A program made the translations under genes and the position numbers. The notes beneath the pieces were generated by a model. It made no database searches and was not told the origin of the DNA. It saw nothing but the letters and a program-made list of their open reading frames with translations. A stretch of DNA of 64,000 bases, taken from NCBI GenBank assembly GCA_963576565.1, contig OY755045.1, positions 6,755,477 to 6,819,476 of the forward strand. The letters run 5' to 3'. The stretch comes from Aspidapion aeneum (taxonomy: Eukaryota; Arthropoda; Insecta; Coleoptera; Brentidae). Each line of letters starts with the position of its first letter. Positions within the stretch are counted from its first letter, which is position 1. Below are positions 36,301 through 45,300 of the stretch, one piece after another.

Positions 36301-39300
36301 ACTTATGTATTGGAAACGAATCCAGTGAGTACTAGAAAATGGACAAACAATATCTCCATGCAATGAGTATTTATACCTGGGTGTCACATTTGATAAGACA
36401 GGAACAGACTGTAAAGAATTGGAAAAAAGAATAGTAAAAGCAAAAAAAGTTATTGGATGTCTTAACAGTATTTTATGGAGCAGAGAGATAAAAAAGAATG
36501 TAAAATTTAACATATATGAAACAATGGTCAAAAGCACGCTATTGTATGGAATAGAGACATGTCGCGTAACAGAAAAATACAAAACAAAATGGAAAGTGTC
36601 GAAATGGATGCAATAAGAAGATCAATGAGAATATCTAGAATAGATCACATAAGAAATGAGATCATAAAAGAAAGAATGGGAATCGAGGGAAGCATAACGG
36701 ATGACATCACTAAAAGGCAACAGATATGGTACGGCCATGTACAACGGATGAACGACGAAAGATTACCAAAGCAGGTCCTAGAATGGTAACCAATAGGGCG
36801 CAGAAAAAGAGGGCGTCCTAAACTAGAATGGCAACAGTCAATCCAAAGATCAATGAGTCAAAAGAATCTGACAGAGGATGATTGTAAGGATCGAAGGAGG
36901 TGGAGAATAGGCGTCGGACAACGTAGAAAAACGTTCTAAACCGACATAGTAGTAGTAGTAAAAAAAAGTTAAATCTTCCCTTACATGATTGTCTAGTTCT
37001 TTTCATTATCTGTGGTTAACAACAAGCGATTAATTGGGTGACCTTTTTTAGCGTAAAGGTTTCAATTTTACCCGTTTTTCAACGGTGCCTGGGTGGCTGT
37101 TCTCGCGCGGGGGCGGGCGGGCGGGAGGAATGTTTGTTTTGTTGACGTCGGCCATATTCATCGTGCGCAAACGTTCGTTGCCCTTTCTCGTGTTGCTGGT
37201 TCTATCCTTAGTGAAGATGTATGAATTTGTTTTGATTTGGGGTTTGTCAGTAGTAAAAAGCCTTGCCGGTCGCGTGCCTTTGTTTGTTTTCGTTATCGTT
37301 TGTTTATAAAATGGAAATAAATACCGTCGATTATATAATTAACTGTGCACATGAACTTCGATTACAAATAAAATCTTTAGGGCCACATAAACCGGACCTA
37401 AAAATTACCCAAAATTTTAGTGTTCCATAAAAACTTATAATAGAAAATTTAATAAAAATTTTTTTTTATATTTGTCTTGTTACCTATGAACAATCCACGA
37501 AGTGATTCTGCGTGCAAAGGGAATGTGTGATATCAAGCACTTTAGTGAAAAGGTAAAAAGACACAAAGTAAGTGGTATTCATTTAAAAAACCACATAGAA
37601 TTTTCTATGCTAGGCAAGACTGATATTAGGTGCCAATTGAATAGTGCCTACAGTTAAATTATCAATTAAAGAATTGTCAAATCTTAATTTTTTTTTTAAG
37701 TAAAATTTGGAAGTGCACATGCACTTATAGAGGAACTGTTACTGCTTACCTGTGATCACGTGATTCTTCTTCAAACTTGCAGCAATGATTTTGTGAATGT
37801 CTGAAGCCAACTCCACCTCGCCGTTGACCGTAGAAGCGTCCAAGATGGACTGCTTGCAAATTCTGCACAAGATGGTCAGATCTTCAGTCGACGTGTACTT
37901 GTCTGCGAACTCTTCTTCCGGCTCTTCGTCGTCGTCGGGGTCATCGCCGAGCTGTCAAATGTCAAAAAGCATCTTCAGTCAATGCCAATAAAAAAATACA
38001 AAAATAGATTTTATACCCTGATTGATTTTTTAGTTTTCACTCCCATAACTGTAATAACCGGACGCCGAAAATTTTTTATTACCTCTTTCCGTTTTAATGC
38101 GGAGACTAAATACTACTTAATAGATCTCTTTGAAATTGCGCCTAGTAAAAAACTTCTTAGTTTACGCGAAAAAATGGGAGTTGTTAACGTTTCAGAGAAG
38201 GAACATCTATCAGCCCGAGAATAATCGTTGATAAATTTAATATTGGAGAAACTCAAGCAGCGGAAATTGTTAATAAAATATATATATATTAAAATATTGC
38301 AGTCCTCTCTCATAACCGGACACTTCCAATAAACGGACATAATCGACGAAACCGTGGGTGTCTGCTTATAGGAATTTTTACTGTATATAATAGAGTAATT
38401 CCACGCCAAATCATCCAATCCAAATTTTGATAACATGTATTAGTGTCCTTGGGAATACCAAATTAGCAAATTTTAATTTTTAATGTCGCCTCCCGTATTT
38501 TACAGGCCACATTAAAAGTAAAAAAAAAAGAAGAAAATCAGTTGTGGCCTTATTTTTTTTATGTCTATTGTATTAAATCTTATGTAAAAACAAATTTGAC
38601 TGAAGAAATCTTTAATATTGGTTGGATAATCCTATACAGAAAAAAAAATTAACCTTAGTTTTTTGACATGGCAAAATAGTTTTAAAAAATAGTACATTTT
38701 ATGATTTTCTCGATTTTTAATTATTTACACCGGTGCGGAATATGGTCCATCAAAAAAAATTCTATACGCACATGAAAGCTCAGTGGCTTGACTATCATAC
38801 AAGGCAAAAGAAAAATTTCTAGGTCTATTGCTTTCAGCAAACTAAATTTTTTAAAATTAGAAAAACCGCAAAAACCTCAGAATTGGCTAAAAAAATTGTC
38901 ATGTCTATCTGTCTATTGAAACTTTGCTTGTGCCTTGTTTTACTTGACAATGTATCGTCTAAATAAAATTAAAATAAAAAATCTGGGTCTGTCATTTTAA
39001 CATCAACTTTTAAGCTATTTGGTTAAAGCATGTAAAAAATCAAAATTTTTTATTGAGTCGCAAAAGGAAAAAAATATGTATAAAAATCATCGTCAGGGGA
39101 TCTTATTTATCGCCACCTACTGTTTTGCGTGACATCCTAGTTTGTGGGTTCAAGTCCCATCTTCGTGCACTGTCGGATTTTTTTTTTAGTTTTAAGAATA
39201 CATTTTTGGTGAGACACGGACATTAATTAGTTTGTCTTTTTGGTAAATGAAATGGTTCAGGTTTAACAGTGGCGTACGCAGGAGGGAGGGGGGTTGGAGG

Positions 39301-42300
39301 CCTAATCTTTCCAAAGCCATTAAATAACTTTTCATAAAGATTGAATTTCTCTGAAAGAAGAAATAAATGGTTTTCCAGGACTTTGCTTTTACTCAAGCCC
39401 CCTCTCCCAACCCCCTTGGAAAATTTCTACATACGCCACTGGGCATTAAAAAACTAACTACAAAACCAACGCATGGTAAAAGCCCATGTGATGCGTTTGG
39501 AGTTACTGTTAAACGATTTGTTTTACATTAAAATCTTAAACAAACAACAACTGGACACCATTCTTTCACTCCTCTGGATGATTTAACTATAAATTCTAAA
39601 TTTACTTCAAGCTCAGATAAAAAATTTGTTCGGTTTCTGAAATTATAGAACTCAACTTCTTTTCCGATTTTTTAAATATGACAGTAGGTAACTACTAAAA
39701 AAGTAAATAAACTTTTAAAAAATTTGTGTGTCATTGTGAAGAGAGTTTAGATTATAATTTATTGAACAGTGCTCATATAAATAAACTTTACCTTCTGATA
39801 AACCTTAATTTGCAGGGGCGGATCTAGAAACTTTATTTTGGGGGAAAATATCATAATAAATATTTTACAAAACTATTTTGCATAGTGAACAGGAGGTGTA
39901 TTCTGTGTGTCAAAACTAAGTAAAGTTTCAGATTTGGGGGGGGCACCCCCCCCCCCCCCCCCCGTCGATCCACGCCTGTAATTTGTGATGCAATTAAACA
40001 TCACTAAAAATATTAAAATAACCAAAAAATGTGTAGTGACCTTAAGGATTACAGACCCAGATTTTTTATTCTTGATTTTTTATTCTTGTTTTTAAAAGTA
40101 TATGATACAGTGAAAAATTTACCCTACTTGATTACCACCAGCACCCCGATAGACAGACATTCTTAACTTCTTCGTGGAATCCCAAGGTAACGTCTACTTT
40201 TTAAATATGTTTTATACAAGGAAGATATAGTCCTTGAGTATAGCTTTCCAACACTGTATCAAAAATTTAAGAAAACATTACATTTATACCCCAAAAAGAT
40301 ATGAAAACTTAGAAAATTTCTGCGTTTTTTGGATATTCTCTAAATTGCTCTAATTAAGCCAGTATAAAAGATTTTGCTAAACATCACATTTTTTTGAAAA
40401 CTACTTTTATGCATGTTTTCAAAATTATAGGTTAGTTTTTTTTAGGTGCTGATTACTATGAGCATAATTTTTTTCTTTAAAGTCCCATTTTGCCCGTTTT
40501 TAGACTTTTCAAATGCGTGAACAACAGACTAATTGGATTAAAAAATCTAAAATTGTGCAAAAGTGGTTAAGCATAAGCTGTTTCATTTAGTAAGCATGAT
40601 TAAAAAAAAAATTAAATGTCAGGGCAACACTTTTTTTGTAAATTGGATGACTTGGCGTGGAATTACTCAATACACCTTATTCGAATTTTTAAGAAAGGTA
40701 TAACAAAAAAATTTGTCAACTTTAAGGTTTTTTCTTCTCATGTCCTTTACTACTACCTATTTTAAAAAAATATATTATTTCTGTTAACAAGCAACTACAC
40801 AGATATTTAGACAAACTAATCTTATCTCAATCCTTATTCATTATATTCAAAAAACTTACGCAAATCTTTGATTCATATTGGGTTACTTACCTTGTTTCCC
40901 GTACATCCAAGATAAAGTTGTACATCCTTATCAGAGCTATCAGCATTTTGTTTCAGTTCTAAAACGTATTTATCTTGGGTTTTTCTACATTCCCTTTTAA
41001 AGGCTGACAAAGCTTCCAAGTTTTCAACGCATTTGTCACATACGTTTTTGCTCAGCGGATCAGACTTGTAAATCTACAACAAAAAAAACAATATTCTATA
41101 TTTATTAGTTATCCATTGAGTTGTCAAAAAATAACTTTTTTTATTTTACTTAAAATTGGCTGAAAAAAGGCTTAACTAGGTACCAAATTTGTGTATATTA
41201 TTTCTGTCCGTAACACGATAGCTCCTAAACCGTTGAACCGATTTTCATAAAATTTTCAGGTAAAATAATGTTTGACACTTTCACGAGCTGATTAGATTTT
41301 GGCCAAAATCCATTAACGCTAATGACAGTTTTTTGACAATTAAAGAATTAAAAAAATGCTAACTTTTTAATGGAGCGTCGTATCAATATACGGTTTTCGG
41401 AATATAGTAGACTAAATTTTGCTCAATAATTTGTGTTATAACAAAAAACTTCGTAAGAGCATTAGTTTCTAAGATATTTACAAAAAAACTGTTTTTAAGG
41501 CTGATATATCATGGCTTCATTTGAAGTGTGCTAATAGGCTATTTTCCTAAGCAGCCATGAGAAAAAAATATTTCTGAAGGGAAAAGCAGTAAAATAACAA
41601 AAATTTGTGCAGGGATACCATATACTTTGACTTACTACTTGACACCTTTAAACATATTTTGAGGCTTATAGAAGTCTTTTTTTTGGAAAAACATCATTCT
41701 AGGGTATCAATTATTTTAGCTTATATCATTTCAAAGAAAATTTTACGTAAATAAAAAAAAATCTTTGGTTCGGTTCCTATAAAAATTAAACTAATTTGTT
41801 TTAAAACATTTCAAAATTGAAAAATCCTAAATGAAAAATTATTAAAAGAAAAAAATAAATCAGTTTATTATGAGAATTATGTAGGATAAAATTGTTTCAC
41901 CCTGTATATGGTAATTTTCAATACAAAAACATTTTTCCAAACCACTTTGCATTTTTTACCTAGGTACTTTAGTTTCAAAACAATCAATTTAAATTTTTTT
42001 AACATTATTTTTACTACTAGAAGAAAGTAACTAGGCAGTTAGTAGCCTATATTTTTAGCAAATGCAGCTTTTTTGAAAATCATCCTTGAAAATGTTATAT
42101 TAATTTTATTTTTGGCATATTTTAAGGCAAAAAGTTTTATTTATATTGTCATTTTTCTGTTTCAACTGACGTACCATGCTCTAAAGAGTTATAGGACGCA
42201 ACGAGTTTTTAAAAAGAATAACGTTTTTACCCCTGTTTATAATGTAGGGGAGGGTGGGGAGCCTCTGGACCATTTTTAGTTTTTCTTCAATATTTCGTAA

Positions 42301-45300
42301 AATATAAGTAGTTGTTATTAATCAATACTTCGATAAAGTAAGAGTTATATATATATAGGTATTTTTTATGTTGTCCCATGTACTGACAAAATATGTGTTT
42401 GTGTCATGATGCAAGTGTCCGAAGTCACTACCTGGCCACTAGAATAAACACTAATAAAAGAGATAATATTCACTTAAAAACCTATTTCTGGAAAATCAAA
42501 GAAATAAGTAATTACCAAAACTGAAGAACTTGAAAAAAACAACCTTACCAATGACTGGTCAATAAATTATTTGAGTCTAACGTATGTTAAATTCTGTTAC
42601 ATCTAAATATTTTGAAAAATTTGGATATTCTGAAACCATTTGGAAGGGAAGACTCTGGACACTGTCCAAAGTCTCCCCGTGGGACGCCATTACAAAAACT
42701 ATTTTTTTATGCAAAAATAGTTCAATTAACTCAAGAGTAAACATTTTTAATAGTAAGTTGTGAAAATAAAAATACATCGATAATATAAAATATTTATAAA
42801 ATTAGTTAAATATTGGTTAAAATATTACATCCGTACATATGAAATTTCAAAAACCAAAAATGTATCAAATTCTATCGTTTTTATGCTGTCTGTCATATAT
42901 ATGGATGATTCTACAAAAATGGTACTGTGGAGTGGGAATGCATATTTTTCAAACATAGACTGCAAATGAAGCATTTGAGTTTAATGTATAAAAAAATTAC
43001 AAGTTTATAATTATTTTTATTACAAAGCAAAAACCTCATTCCTCTGGTGTAGTCCCAAACCAAATATTAAAAACTGAGATTGAAAAAAATATCCTAATAA
43101 ATAATATTTAACCAAGTCTTAACTATTTATCAAAAAATTGATAAAACTTAAGTTTGCAGTCATATTTTTAAAAATCCGAATTTACATTTTCTCCGAAAAT
43201 TTTACAATTTTAAACGTGCTCCATTTTTAATAACACAATATTTGTGAATACCACCGGTTTATTTCTAGAGAAAGAGAGGGCCCTGGATATCTAATTTACT
43301 TGTGAGGGTGACAAGTTGTGACAGATAATGTCAATTTTAGTTTGGTTTAAGTTATAGATCTTTTTATTTTTGGCAGAGAAATTCACAAGGAACGCTTCAA
43401 TTATCATTCCTCTGGTAAGTAAATATTCGACTGATATCAATAGTATAATTTTTTTGTTGATTGTTTTAAAATTATAAGTATAGGAACTTTGTTTATATAA
43501 AACTTAAGTTAAGTAGTCTAAATAGATTTTGATTTAAATTGGAAAACCATTAAAAAACTCATTCCTCTGGTACTCATCCCTCTGGAATTTTTATGCAATA
43601 ATTCCTAAAATTCGGGAAAATAAATGTTTCTTAGCTTACACCTAATTAGTTACACAAATTTAATAAAACAAAATTATTTACTGTGCTGTACTGTTAGTTA
43701 AAGGCAATGACCAAAAATGATATCCATATAGCCCACTGTTGGTAGAATCATCCATATAGAGTCCGAAACTCGTCAATGGAGAATATGAACTGAGGGGTGA
43801 ACAGCTAACCCAAAATGTGTACACCGATTGTGAAAATCCACAATCTTTTGCTAAGATTATGAGGGATTGTGGTAAGATTGTGAGGGATTATGAAGGACTG
43901 TGGTAAGATTGTGATGGACTGTGGTAAGATTGTGAGGGATTGTGGTAAAATTGTGATAGATTGGGAGGGATTGTGTAAAGATTGTGACGGATTGTGGGAA
44001 GATTGTGAGAAATGTGTACACCGATTGTGAGAGCTATTCACCCCTCGATATGAACTATTGCGAGAGTTACAAAAAATCCCTTCGCATCTCCAAGTAAAAC
44101 GACCGTTCGCAGTCTCCCCCTGTCCCAACTCACCCCACTGTTCCCACCGCTTCACGAGGCCTGCGGCACGAGCCGCGGTTGGATATATCCAAAAAATTCG
44201 TAGGAGCTTTCATTTCTGAGATATTTACAAAAATTTGTTTTCAAGGATCATATAGTACGGAGTTTACTTAGGGTGTGCTATTGCTAATGGGCTAGAAAGG
44301 AAGGAAGTTAGTATTTAGTTTATTTGTTTATATAGATAAGGTCCATTCGCCTTTCTTTTACATGCGCATAGTGCTCAACGGCAAGTTTATTAAAATTGTC
44401 TGTAGTCAACAATTTTCTTTCAATTGAACACATAGGTAAGGCGTTCAATTTACTTAGACACATAGTATTTCGCGTAAATGTTTTTTGTCATAGGCATTGT
44501 TACAGTTTATGTAATCGACGGTATTTATTTCTATCTTATAAACAAACGATAACAAAAACAAACAATGACACGCGACCGGCAAGGCTTTTTACTACTGACA
44601 TACCCCAAATCAAAACAAACTCATACGTCTTCACTAAGCATAGAACCGGCAACGCTACGAAGGGCAACGGACGTTTTCGCACGATTATGATGGCCGACTT
44701 CAACTAAACCAAACATTCCATACCCCGCTGAAAAACGGGTGAAATTGAAACCATCACCCACGCGGCGCTGCCGGCTTGTAATTATTTGACATAAATATTG
44801 ATTATACCAGGGACAGATGGAAAGATTCATCACTTTTTGATTATACCCAAGCGCGGATCTGGCCATAAATTTCGGGGAAGGGGGGGTAATTGTCGACCAA
44901 AAAAATATTTGTGCATAATTTTTTTTTCTAGGGGGGGTTAAGCCCTTTATTTATTAACTAACAGGCATATATATTTTTTTCTAGGGGGTAATTACCCCCC
45001 TACAAATCCGCGCCTGATTATACACAAAAAAAACATTTTTAAGGAATGTTTAATATGAAAAAGAAGAATAGTCATTTCTCTTAGACAGGGTGACCATGCA
45101 AATATGAGGTATGTTAGTTTAAAAAAATAACAGTAGGTAAAACAAAAAAAAAGTTTGTTTTATAAAGTTATTTAAATAAAAAATACTCACCACAATTGGT
45201 AAATTTTCCTTGATGAGTCTGATAATCTGATAACCATCTTCATTGTCATCAAAAATTCCATACATTTTTTCACCAGGTTGGTCACATAGCCGGCAAAACT

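Larger units (their letters stand above)
38393..40668. mobile_element. GAGTAATTCCACG-ended element, 2.28 kb
   Basis: Inverted ends of about 28 bp (GAGTAATTCCACGCCAA and inverse) are flanked by AATA at 38389-38392 and 40669-40672. The interior is AT-rich, with two nested MITEs and a B-box-like tRNA segment, and has no transposase. Most of intron 2. Confidence 0.7.

Noticed and set aside
43805..44155. 116-codon minus-strand frame with Ser/Gln repeats
   Set aside because: It reads through the 21-bp minisatellite of a MITE.
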